Source of the DNA: Bacteroidota bacterium
GTDB taxonomy: Bacteria; Bacteroidota; Bacteroidia; Chitinophagales; UBA10324
Reading direction: 5' to 3'
DNA length: 64,000 nucleotides
Assembly (NCBI GenBank): GCA_018267315.1
Contig: JAFDYS010000009.1
Coordinates: forward strand, 39,553 to 103,552
Made by a program: the position numbers and the translations under genes. This document shows positions 37,203 to 44,846 of this stretch, piece by piece. Each line of letters begins with the position of its first letter. Position 1 is the first letter of the stretch. A model generated the notes under the pieces. That model did no database searches, was not told where the DNA came from, and worked only from the letters and a program-made list of their open reading frames with translations.

Positions 37203-38879
37203 TCAGGAAATATCCAGTCCGAATTTACGGGAGACTTCAAGGGCCTCATCATAGCCGGCATCGGCATGCCGGATTACTCCCATGGCCGGATCGTTGTGCA
37301 GCACGCGTTTCAACCGGCGATCTGCATCTTCGCTGCCATCGCACACGATTACCATGCCGGCGTGAATGGAATAACCCATGCCGACTCCACCGCCGTGATG
37401 CACGCTCACCCAACTGGCGCCGCCGGCCGTGTTGATGAGTGCATTGAGTATCGGCCAGTCAGCAATGGCATCGCTGCCGTCTTTCATCGCTTCGGTTTCT
37501 CTGTTGGGTGACGCCACACTACCGGTGTCGAGATGATCGCGGCCGATCACAATCGGTGCCTTCACTTTTCCTTCGCGCACGAGCTGATTGAAAAGCAATC
37601 CTGCCTTTTCTCTCTCGCCCATGCCAAGCCAGCAGATGCGTGCCGGCAATCCCTGGAAGGCAATCTTCTCTTTCGCCATGTTGAGCCAGCGGATGAGTCC
37701 CGTGTTTTCAGGGAAAAGTTTTTTCAGTGCTTCATCAGTTGTGTAGATGTCTTGCGGATCACCACTCAATGCCACCCAGCGGAACGGACCTTTCCCCTCG
37801 CAGAACAGCGGGCGGATGTAAGCAGGCACAAAGCCGGGAAAATCAAAAGCGTTCTTCACGCCGCGCTTGTCATGCGCCTGTCCGCGAAGATTATTTCCGT
37901 AATCGAATGTGATGGCTCCGCGCTTCTGCAATTCGAGCATTTGATTCACATGCTTGGCCATCGTATCGAGCGAGCGGCGGATGTATTCTTCAGGATTTTT
38001 CTCGCGAAGAGTTTTTGCTTCTTCAACTGACAATCCTTCTGGAAAATATCCGTTCAGTTCATCGTGTGCCGATGTCTGATCAGTGAGGGTATCAGGTGTG
38101 ATGTTGCGGTCAATCAATCGCTGCAATAGATCCACGGCGTTTCCGCAGTACGCAATCGAGATGGCTTCTCCTTCCTTCTTTGCATCAAGCGACCAGTCAA
38201 TCGCTTCATCAATATCCTTTGACCATTTGTCGAGATAGCGCGTTTCAATTCGTTTTTCAATGCGCCATTGTTCCATTTCGGCTGCGAGACAAACTCCTTC
38301 ATTCATCGTGATGGCCAGCGGCTGCGCACCGCCCATACCGCCGAGACCCGCAGTGACGTTCAGTTTTCCTTTCAGTGAATTCCACTTTTGTTTTTGACAG
38401 AGTGATCCGTACGTCTCATAGGTTCCCTGCACGATGCCCTGCGAGCCGATGTAAATCCATGAGCCCGCCGTCATCTGCCCGTACATGATCAGTCCCTTCT
38501 TATCCAGCTCGCGGAATACTTCCCACGTTGCCCACTTGGGTACCAGCATCGAATTTGAAATCAGAACGCGCGGCGCATCTTTATGTGAGCGGAGAATGCC
38601 TACCGGTTTTCCGGACTGAATCATCAACGTTTCGTCATCATTCAAATCCTTCAGAGACTTCAGAATTAAGTGAAAGCTTTCCCAGTTGCGCGCCGCTTTT
38701 CCCAATCCACCATAAACAATCAGATCCTCCGGTTGCTCTGCTACTTCAGGATCAAGATTATTCTGAATCATCCGGTAAGCTGCTTCTTGGATCCATCCTT
38801 TACACGTTAACTCATTTCCACGGGGCGCACGAATAACCTTTTGCTTTGACATAGCTCCTGAGGTTGTTGATGATGACAT
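37203..38879 (-). CDS. hutU: Urocanate hydratase
   Basis: HutU, 558 residues, cytosolic and NAD-dependent. It converts urocanate to 4-imidazolone-5-propionate, the second step of histidine breakdown. The NAD-binding region [10 protein letters not shown] (about residues 185-195), the block [14 protein letters not shown] near the start, and the catalytic-cysteine region [11 protein letters not shown] with Cys416 are all present. [17 protein letters not shown] near the C-terminus is also characteristic. The length is normal. The ATG at 38879 is used; an ATG nine codons in is possible. The other hut genes (hutH, hutI, hutG) are not in the window, so the pathway is split in this genome or regulated as separate units. 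Confidence 0.97.
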   Translation of the reverse strand: MSSSTTSGAMSKQKVIRAPRGNELTCKGWIQEAAYRMIQNNLDPEVAEQPEDLIVYGGLGKAARNWESFHLILKSLKDLNDDETLMIQSGKPVGILRSHKDAPRVLISNSMLVPKWATWEVFRELDKKGLIMYGQMTAGSWIYIGSQGIVQGTYETYGSLCQKQKWNSLKGKLNVTAGLGGMGGAQPLAITMNEGVCLAAEMEQWRIEKRIETRYLDKWSKDIDEAIDWSLDAKKEGEAISIAYCGNAVDLLQRLIDRNITPDTLTDQTSAHDELNGYFPEGLSVEEAKTLREKNPEEYIRRSLDTMAKHVNQMLELQKRGAITFDYGNNLRGQAHDKRGVKNAFDFPGFVPAYIRPLFCEGKGPFRWVALSGDPQDIYTTDEALKKLFPENTGLIRWLNMAKEKIAFQGLPARICWLGMGEREKAGLLFNQLVREGKVKAPIVIGRDHLDTGSVASPNRETEAMKDGSDAIADWPILNALINTAGGASWVSVHHGGGVGMGYSIHAGMVIVCDGSEDADRRLKRVLHNDPAMGVIRHADAGYDEALEVSRKFGLDIS

Positions 38880-39372
38880 TCAATTCGCTCTTTACAAAAA
38901 TAACAGGAAAGAACTTGGTTTGCATTAGACTATAGGGCAGAGAATATACAAGCCGTTGGGTCATCCGCCCAGGCAGAAAGAAACCACAACAGGAGAGAAG
39001 AATCAATTTAGTTATTACCTACCTTTAGCTTGGTTTATCAAATCATGCTCCATTAAAAAAGTGAACCATCCCTAAAATTGAAATCCCCGCAGCGATGCTG
39101 ACAGGAAATCGAGGAAGGAGAATCGGTTGCCGGCAACGCAACCGGGTAATATCATTACTCTTCAGCAAAGTTTTACTTCTTGAATAAAGATGCATGGGGA
39201 TTTATCACACACAATCAAGATTCATGAGCAGCTTGCGCTTCAGTTGCTGGTCAGGGGACGCAGCAACGGCCCACGCTCCATAGTCACCAACGATGGCGAA
39301 AAATTACTTCACTCAAAGTTCGTGATTGAATAACGAGTAAATATTGAACAGCAATCAAAAACCTTATACACA
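38880..39372. other. Intergenic region of 493 bases with hairpins and one short open frame
   Basis: No convincing gene. A 47-codon frame (39190-39333, plus strand, starting MHGDLSHTIKIHEQ) has no recognisable family and no clear start signal. A 12-bp perfect palindrome, GTTGCCGGCAAC, lies at 39126-39137. A hairpin of GTTGCTG / CAGCAAC with an 11-base loop lies at 39243-39267. The stretch should contain the divergent promoters of hutU and the Kelch-protein gene, but I could not pick a clear match. Confidence 0.5.
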
Positions 39373-40854
39373 ATGAATAGGAAACTCAGCATTACTATTT
39401 TGTTGCAGGCAATCATGCTCCTTGTTTATGGACAGGGTTCATGGCAACAAATTGCAAGCGTTGATACATTTGGGCGGGCGGGAGCTGTCGGCTTCAGCAT
39501 TGGTGATAAAGGGTACCTTGCTTCGGGTGGCGGAAAAAATGATTTATGGGAATATGATCCTCTCCTTGGTATCTGGACTCAAAAAGCAAGCTTCGGTTTT
39601 GAAGGACGATTGTACGCTGTTGGATTTTCAATTGGAAGTTATGGCTATGTCGGCACTGGCGATGGATCGGGGCAACTGCACGATTTCTGGCGTTATGATC
39701 CAGCTACCAACGCCTGGATGCAAAAAGCAAATTTTGCCGGAGGCGCCCGCAGATGGGCGACTGGAATGAGTATCGGAGACAAGGGATACATCGGGATGGG
39801 AACCAATTCCAACGGTTTGGGTGAAAGAAAGGATTGGTGGGAATACGATCCCATCACCAATACCTGGACCGAGAAAGCAAAATTGCCGGGCGAGAGAAGA
39901 AATTCGGCCTTCGGATTTTCAATAGGCCCAAAAGGATATGTAGGAGCTGGAAATACAGAAGGGCCAAATGAAGGTGACTTCTGGGAATACGATCCTGCGA
40001 CAGATATATGGACTCAGATAGCCAGTTATCCCGGACATGGAAGAATTGGCCTCACTGGATTCGTAATTGCAGACAGAGCTTATGTCGGAACAGGCATTGA
40101 TAGTAGCGATGTTCTTTTAAATGATTTTTGGAAGTATGATGCTGCTTCAGATAGCTGGGTTGAGATTTTAGATTTTCCTGGTCCGGCAAGATATCATGCA
40201 GTCGGTTTTTCAATCGGTGGCAAAGGCTATATCGGTACAGGTGACATTAATTTACCGGGCGGCGATGTTACGAATGACTTCTGGGAATTCACTCCGCACT
40301 GTGAAGTACCCACCGGGCTTACTACCTCCAACATTAAGGCAACCAATGCACGATTGAACTGGAATGCGGCGGCTCTTGCTCAAAAGTATAGTGTTCGGTA
40401 CCGCAAAACCGGAACCATGCCGTGGTCAAAAACCACGGCTACTACTAATTTCAAAAAGCTTGCTGGGCTCACACCTAATACGCAATACGACTGGTCAGTA
40501 AAATCAGTATGCGATGCAGTGAATAATGTTTCATCGGATTGGAGCGCAACACAAAATTTTACAACTAACCCGCTGAAATCAGAAAACGGAAGTGAAGATG
40601 AAATTTCGTTGGAAGTTTATCCGAATCCGTTTTCTAATGAAGTCACGCTATCATTTTTCTTAGCGGAGAATGCACACGCTACCGTTGAGTTGTTTGACGT
40701 CACGGGAAGAAGAATCAAAAGCGTGCTCGATCAAATGATGGAAGCGGGCGATCATCAACTGGCAGTACAGCGCGGTGGGTTACCTGCCGGCGTTTATTTC
40801 CTGCTAATGAAAATCAGCGATCACACTCAAGCCATTCCGCTAATTATCGAATAA
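39373..40854 (+). CDS. Secreted Kelch-propeller protein with FN3 domain and T9SS type A sorting domain
   Basis: A 493-residue secreted protein. A signal peptide (MNRKLSITILLQAIMLLVYGQ) is followed by six Kelch blades, each with the pattern GFSIGDKGYxGxG ... DxWEYDPxTNxWTQKA. They fill residues about 25-310 and close a beta-propeller. One FN3 domain follows (GLTTSNIKATNARLNW, YSVRYRKTGTMPW, YDWSVKSVC), and then a T9SS type A tail (VYPNPFSNEVTLSF, LFDVTGRRIKSV, GLPAGVYFLLMKI). The FN3 domain is close in type to those in the sulfatase at 34.8-37.0 kb. A propeller of this kind usually mediates binding. A decayed copy of a similar tail occurs at 46573-46686. Its DNA looks AT-richer than the neighbouring hutU gene. 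Confidence 0.9.
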   Translation: MNRKLSITILLQAIMLLVYGQGSWQQIASVDTFGRAGAVGFSIGDKGYLASGGGKNDLWEYDPLLGIWTQKASFGFEGRLYAVGFSIGSYGYVGTGDGSGQLHDFWRYDPATNAWMQKANFAGGARRWATGMSIGDKGYIGMGTNSNGLGERKDWWEYDPITNTWTEKAKLPGERRNSAFGFSIGPKGYVGAGNTEGPNEGDFWEYDPATDIWTQIASYPGHGRIGLTGFVIADRAYVGTGIDSSDVLLNDFWKYDAASDSWVEILDFPGPARYHAVGFSIGGKGYIGTGDINLPGGDVTNDFWEFTPHCEVPTGLTTSNIKATNARLNWNAAALAQKYSVRYRKTGTMPWSKTTATTNFKKLAGLTPNTQYDWSVKSVCDAVNNVSSDWSATQNFTTNPLKSENGSEDEISLEVYPNPFSNEVTLSFFLAENAHATVELFDVTGRRIKSVLDQMMEAGDHQLAVQRGGLPAGVYFLLMKISDHTQAIPLIIE

Positions 40855-40931
40855 ACGTCACTGTTCACTCCTAAAAAAATATTCTAGATGAACCTATCAC
40901 TTGTTTTCCTGTTCGCTTGGCTAAGCTATTG

Positions 40932-40994
40932 GACTAAGTGCAGTCGAAGTCTGTCCGAATAGGATACACGCTTCGATTACGCTCAGCGTGACAA
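40932..40994. repeat. Degenerate inverted repeat, possible dispersed intergenic element
   Basis: The arm around 40934-40949 (ending CAGTCGAAG) is imperfectly complementary to the arm at 40971-40989 (starting CTTCGATTACGCTCAGCG). GCTCAGCGTGACAAGCG-type sequences recur between genes in many Bacteroidota. It lies in the 193-base gap between two convergent genes and may act as a terminator or be a small mobile remnant. Confidence 0.4.
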
Positions 40995-41047
40995 GCGCGA
41001 TGATATTAGAGACGGAAGTTGCTGTCTCCTATCGCCGCACCTCAAAT

Positions 41048-41410
41048 TCAAAACACCACTGATTGATTGTTGTTTTTCCTCGCATGCCGTGAGCTGCGTA
41101 CTTTGCCCTGCTGGACTGCACAGTTTGTCACTTCAAAATCACGCTGCACTTTTTGCTGAACGGAAATAGTCAGTTGATTGATCGTTTCTAATTCATCGCC
41201 GGTGGCCGCCCACTGCGACGGCTCCAGGCCTATCTGTTCTGTGGCGATTGCCGCAGCCGATTGATCGCAGCAGCCGAATGACTGGTGCGAGGTGTCCTGC
41301 GCAAAGACAGGGTTCATGATGGCAAAGGTGCTTGCCATCGCTAACGTTTTAACGGAGGTTCTCATAATACTTATCATGTTATTCATAGTTGTTTTCATTT
41401 TCTTTTTCAT
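41048..41410 (-). CDS. Small exported protein, hypothetical
   Basis: A 120-residue protein of unknown family. The basic N-terminus (MKKKMKTTMNN) and a hydrophobic stretch ending NPVFAQ look like a signal peptide cleaved near residue 38. The mature part is about 80 residues, has three cysteines (FGCCDQ and VTNCAV) and ends with a basic segment (SSRHARKNNNQ). Its start codon overlaps the stop of the GNAT gene as ATGA, so it is the last gene of a coupled three-gene operon EamA - GNAT - this protein. No function can be proposed. Confidence 0.7.
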   Translation of the reverse strand: MKKKMKTTMNNMISIMRTSVKTLAMASTFAIMNPVFAQDTSHQSFGCCDQSAAAIATEQIGLEPSQWAATGDELETINQLTISVQQKVQRDFEVTNCAVQQGKVRSSRHARKNNNQSVVF

Positions 41411-41880
41411 AAAACCGTTGCCGGTTCGATTTCCATTTTCATCTTGATGTTGCTGCGTTCGTAATTGCCCGGCTCAAGTTCCGTTTCCTGAAATCCCATA
41501 CGCCGGTAAAGGCGGATGGCCGGTTCGAGTACGGTGTTGGAATAGAGGATTACTTGCTTCAATCCCATTTTCCGCGCCCGCTCCGTCAGCGCAACAATCA
41601 ATGCTTCCCCGATTCCTCTTCCGCGAAAAGCCGGATCCACAGCCATCTTCGTCAACTCATACTCACCGCTCTTCATTTTACGAAGCGCCAACGTGCCGGC
41701 CACGTCGTGATTCCAGTATGCCATAAGGATCACGCCGCCCTCTTTCAGGATGAATTCTTCAGGATGGGAAAGCACCTGCTTGTCGATTTCTTCCATCGTG
41801 AAGAACTGTTCGATCCACGCCCGGTTGAGTTTTTCAAACACCGGCTGGTCTTCTGCTCTAAAATCTCTGATCATGATCAT
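41407..41880 (-). CDS. GNAT family N-acetyltransferase
   Basis: A 157-residue acetyltransferase of the GNAT superfamily, transferring acetyl from acetyl-CoA to an amine. The acetyl-CoA-binding motif A is MAVDPAFRGRGIGEAL (with RGRGIG), and the C-terminal motif B is LYSNTVLEPAIRLYRRMGF. These match the YjgM/Ard1-like small-molecule acetylators. The start overlaps the end of the EamA gene (ATGA) and its own stop overlaps the next start, so all three are coupled. A second in-frame ATG two codons later is possible. Linkage to an exporter and a MocR regulator suggests a metabolite detoxification or export unit, which is inference. Confidence 0.9.
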   Translation of the reverse strand: MIMIRDFRAEDQPVFEKLNRAWIEQFFTMEEIDKQVLSHPEEFILKEGGVILMAYWNHDVAGTLALRKMKSGEYELTKMAVDPAFRGRGIGEALIVALTERARKMGLKQVILYSNTVLEPAIRLYRRMGFQETELEPGNYERSNIKMKMEIEPATVL

Positions 41881-42812
41881 GGCTTCTCAAGGTTTTCGTC
41901 AAACGATTCTGCTGAAGAAGCAATGGATTTCTTCACCGACTGATTCACGATATACACGCCGGCCAACGTAACCGAACATGAAACCGCCGTAACGAGATCG
42001 AAATGTTCATGCAGCACAATCCATCCGAGTGTAACCGCCACCAGCGGATTGATGTAGGCATAAACTGAAACCAGTGACGGCGGCAATTTCTTCAGTGCAA
42101 AAGCATAAGCGGAATAACAGATGATCGATCCCACCACCACGAGGTAAATGAGCGCCGTCCAGAATTCATGCGGTAACTCATCCCACACCGGCTGCACCCC
42201 GGCAATGGATGACACCAGCAAGATGGCCATACCGGCAAAAAACATTTGCAATCCCGCACCAAGCAGCACATGCACTTTCAGATGCGACTTGATCATGTAA
42301 ATGGAACCGAACGACCAGCTGATGCAGGCGATGAAAGCGAGCATCATCCCGAACCGGAATTGGGGATTCAGCAGATCGCCGAGGTAGTCGTAAAAAATTC
42401 CGGCGATGCCGGCAAAGCCCACGAGCAGTCCAACAAAGAGCATCATGCTCAGCTTTTTTTCTTTCAGGAAAAAAATGCCCATCAGCGACATCCAGATCGG
42501 AACGGTTGCTCCGATGATGGCTGCCAGCCCGCTTGGTATGTGCTTCACGGCAATACTCATCAGCCCGTTGCTTCCCATAAACATCAGTAACCCGATCATG
42601 AAAAGTTTCAGGAGTGTATGCCGGTCGGGCAACTTGTGACCGCGTGCCATGAAGAAGCCCGCCAGCAGCAGACCCGCCGCAGCTTGCCTTAAGCCAGCCA
42701 TCGCAAAACCGTTGGCGTACTGCACCCCCACTCTCATGGCGAGATAGGTGGTGCCCCAAAAGATGCTGACGGTGGCGAGGGCGATATATGCCTGAAAGAG
42801 TTGCTTCTTCAT
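41877..42812 (-). CDS. EamA family (DMT superfamily) transporter
   Basis: A 311-residue inner-membrane protein with ten predicted spans and two EamA repeats. The first opens with ATVSIFWGTTYLAMR and the second with LAFIACISWSFGSIYM. FAYAFALKKLPPSLVSVYAYINPLVAVTLGW-type sequence (here split) near the end is the usual second-repeat signature. Members export amino acids, purines or other metabolites. The ATG at 42812 (MKKQLFQAYIALA) is chosen; the open frame runs 49 codons further but passes through a dispersed palindromic repeat. It is first in the operon with the GNAT and small-protein genes and is divergent from the MocR regulator, a common regulator-exporter arrangement. Confidence 0.92.
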   Translation of the reverse strand: MKKQLFQAYIALATVSIFWGTTYLAMRVGVQYANGFAMAGLRQAAAGLLLAGFFMARGHKLPDRHTLLKLFMIGLLMFMGSNGLMSIAVKHIPSGLAAIIGATVPIWMSLMGIFFLKEKKLSMMLFVGLLVGFAGIAGIFYDYLGDLLNPQFRFGMMLAFIACISWSFGSIYMIKSHLKVHVLLGAGLQMFFAGMAILLVSSIAGVQPVWDELPHEFWTALIYLVVVGSIICYSAYAFALKKLPPSLVSVYAYINPLVAVTLGWIVLHEHFDLVTAVSCSVTLAGVYIVNQSVKKSIASSAESFDENLEKP

Positions 42813-42935
42813 GAAGAGGAGGAGGAGGAGGGTTCTTTCAAATCCGGCACAAAGTTGCAGCACCTTTTCGACACAAAACAGATTCAGATTTGGATATTTT
42901 GACCATATCAGATTAGTTTTGCCGCAAACAGGAAC

Positions 42936-43010
42936 GTCATTGCGAGCGCAGCGAAGCAATCTCCTGAATTATTTTAAAGATTGCTTCGTCTCTTCACTTC
43001 TCGCCATGAC
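42936..43010. repeat. 75-bp dispersed palindromic repeat between EamA and MocR genes
   Basis: The outer arms GTCATTGCGAG (42936-42946) and CTCGCCATGAC (43000-43010) and the inner arms GAAGCAATCT (42953-42962) and AGATTGCTTC (42978-42987) form a long imperfect hairpin. The sequence type TCATTGCGAG...GAAGCAATCTC is a widespread intergenic repeat in Bacteroidota genomes. It ends 8 bases before the MocR start codon, so it lies within the divergent promoter region. Confidence 0.75.
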
Positions 43011-43018
43011 ACAAGACC

Positions 43019-44449
43019 ATGAGAAACGAAAAAACAGATCACCTCTACCTTCAGGTGGCTCATCAGATTGAAGACATGATTGAGCAGGATGTGCTCCGCA
43101 TCGGCGATAAGCTTCCTTCCGTTCGCATCCTCAGTGAAGAGAAAGGCATCAGCATGAGCACGGCTTTTCAGGCCTACTATCACCTCGAGAACAAAGGACT
43201 CATTGAACCGCGGCCGAAGTCGGGGTATTATGTCCGTTTCACTCCCAAGAGTTTTCCGGAGCTGCCGAGTTGCTGCGAGCCGCCGAAAAAAGTGAAGCAT
43301 GCATCGGTGGGTGAGATCATCACGGAAGTGTTTCGTGATTTCAGCACACAAAGCCAGCTCAATTTTGCCGTGGCGGTGCCGCCGATTGAGTTGCTCCCTG
43401 CAGCGCGGCTGAATAAATCGTTGGTGCAGGTGATGCGCGACACCGAAGGAAACGGATTGAACTACGAATCGGTGCAGGGTAATGTGAACCTGCGCACTCA
43501 GATCGCGCGCATGAGTTTGCTGTGGGGCGGAACGATTACCGGCGATGATGTGGTGACCACCACCGGATGCATGGATGCGCTCACGCTTTGCCTGAGTGCC
43601 GTCACCAAACCCGGCGACACAATCGCCGTCGAAAGCCCGAGCTACCATGGCATCCTTCAGCTCGCTGAAAGTTTTTCATTGAAGGTGCTGGAGCTGCCCA
43701 CCAATCCCGTTTACGGTATCGAACTCGACTACCTGAAGAAGGCGCTGAAGCAACATAAGATCAAAGCGCTCGTGCTGATTCCGAATTTCAACAACCCGCT
43801 GGGAGGCTGCATGCCTGATCAAAACAAGGAAGAACTGGTGAAGCTACTGGAAAAAGAAAACATTCCGCTGATTGAAGATGACATCTATGGCGAAATGCAT
43901 TTCGGAAAGAGCCGGCCTAGAACCTGCAAGGCATATGATGAAAGCGGACTGGTTCTGTACTGCTCCTCGTTTTCAAAGTCGCTCGCTCCGGGTTACCGCG
44001 TGGGCTGGACGATTCCGGGAAAATTCAAAAACCAGATTCTCCAGCTTAAACTCAATCACACGATTTCTTCCGCCACGTTGCCTCAGGCAGCCATCGCGCA
44101 CTTTCTTGAACACGGAAGGTATGAGCATCACCTGCGCAACCTGCGCAAAACGTTGCACACGCAATGCCTGCGATATGTTCAGGCCATCAAGCAGTATTTC
44201 CCGGAAGGCACGCGCGTGAGCCGACCGCAGGGAGGATTTGTGCTGTGGCTGGAACTGGATAAAAATGTAAATACCCTCGATCTGTTTCAGCAGGCGCTGA
44301 AGTACAACATCAATATTTCTCCAGGAAGAATCTACACACTGCAGGACCGCTACTACAATTGCATGCGGCTCACGTTTGCGCAACCGTGGAGTGAGAAGGT
44401 AGAGAAAGGAATCAGGAAGCTTGGGGAGTTGGTGAAGGGGATGAAATAG
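43019..44449 (+). CDS. MocR/PdxR-type transcriptional regulator (GntR HTH fused to aminotransferase fold)
   Basis: A 476-residue fusion regulator. Residues about 5-70 are a GntR winged helix (LYLQVAHQIEDMIEQ, GDKLPSVRILSEEKGISMSTAFQAYYHLE, GYYVRF). Residues about 110-470 are a fold-type I aminotransferase domain with the PLP-binding Lys in SSFSKSLAPGYRVGW; FNNPLGGCMP and EDDIYGEMHF are typical. Such proteins sense PLP or an amino compound and usually control a divergent neighbour, here the EamA-GNAT operon. An EamA exporter divergent from MocR is a recurrent arrangement. The stop TAG at 44447-44449 overlaps the start of a 97-bp repeat unit of the REP-like island. Confidence 0.93.
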   Translation: MRNEKTDHLYLQVAHQIEDMIEQDVLRIGDKLPSVRILSEEKGISMSTAFQAYYHLENKGLIEPRPKSGYYVRFTPKSFPELPSCCEPPKKVKHASVGEIITEVFRDFSTQSQLNFAVAVPPIELLPAARLNKSLVQVMRDTEGNGLNYESVQGNVNLRTQIARMSLLWGGTITGDDVVTTTGCMDALTLCLSAVTKPGDTIAVESPSYHGILQLAESFSLKVLELPTNPVYGIELDYLKKALKQHKIKALVLIPNFNNPLGGCMPDQNKEELVKLLEKENIPLIEDDIYGEMHFGKSRPRTCKAYDESGLVLYCSSFSKSLAPGYRVGWTIPGKFKNQILQLKLNHTISSATLPQAAIAHFLEHGRYEHHLRNLRKTLHTQCLRYVQAIKQYFPEGTRVSRPQGGFVLWLELDKNVNTLDLFQQALKYNINISPGRIYTLQDRYYNCMRLTFAQPWSEKVEKGIRKLGELVKGMK

Positions 44450-44544
44450 AAATCAGTGGCTGTCAGTATAAGCTGTGTCCCCGTTCGGTGTAACGCCAAC
44501 CAATCCACGGAAGGTGGTTGGCGAGGACGCCAACCACGGACAGA
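44448..44544 (+). repeat. REP-like unit, 97-bp copy 1, with hairpin 44514-44537
   Basis: It is identical over 97 bases to 44699-44795. It contains a perfect hairpin with GTGGTTGGCG pairing with CGCCAACCAC around the loop AGGA, followed by GGACAGA. A degenerate right-arm fragment (CGCCAACCAATCCACGG) precedes the hairpin. The copy begins within the stop codon of the MocR gene. Confidence 0.93.
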
Positions 44545-44615
44545 ATGGGTTGTCAATCTTCATCTCTGCATCAGATGTGTCTCTGTTCGATGCCACGCCG
44601 ACTGCTAGAGGGAAG

Positions 44616-44639
44616 GTGGTTGGCGAGGACGCCAACCAC
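44616..44639 (+). repeat. REP-like hairpin (10-bp stem, AGGA loop)
   Basis: A perfect copy of the GTGGTTGGCG / CGCCAACCAC hairpin with AGGA loop, flanked by GGAAG upstream and GGACAGA downstream as in the other plus-orientation copies. Confidence 0.92.
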
Positions 44640-44668
44640 GGACAGAAGCGAACAAACAAAGTGAAAGT

Positions 44669-44692
44669 GAGGTTGGTGCGGACACCAACCTC
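44669..44692 (+). repeat. Diverged REP-like hairpin with compensatory stem changes
   Basis: GAGGTTGGTG pairs perfectly with CACCAACCTC around the loop CGGA. Compared with the main type, stem positions 2 and 9 are changed on both sides so that pairing is kept. Confidence 0.85.
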
Positions 44693-44698
44693 AGGAAA

Positions 44699-44795
44699 AG
44701 AAATCAGTGGCTGTCAGTATAAGCTGTGTCCCCGTTCGGTGTAACGCCAACCAATCCACGGAAGGTGGTTGGCGAGGACGCCAACCACGGACAGA
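44699..44795 (+). repeat. REP-like unit, 97-bp copy 2, with hairpin 44765-44788
   Basis: An exact duplicate of 44448-44544, offset by 251 bases. Its hairpin ends about 58 bases upstream of the next T9SS gene's start codon. Confidence 0.93.
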
Positions 44796-44846
44796 GATTT
44801 GGATTTGTCATAGAATGCGCAACTTAGGATTTTGTATTTTTCCATA

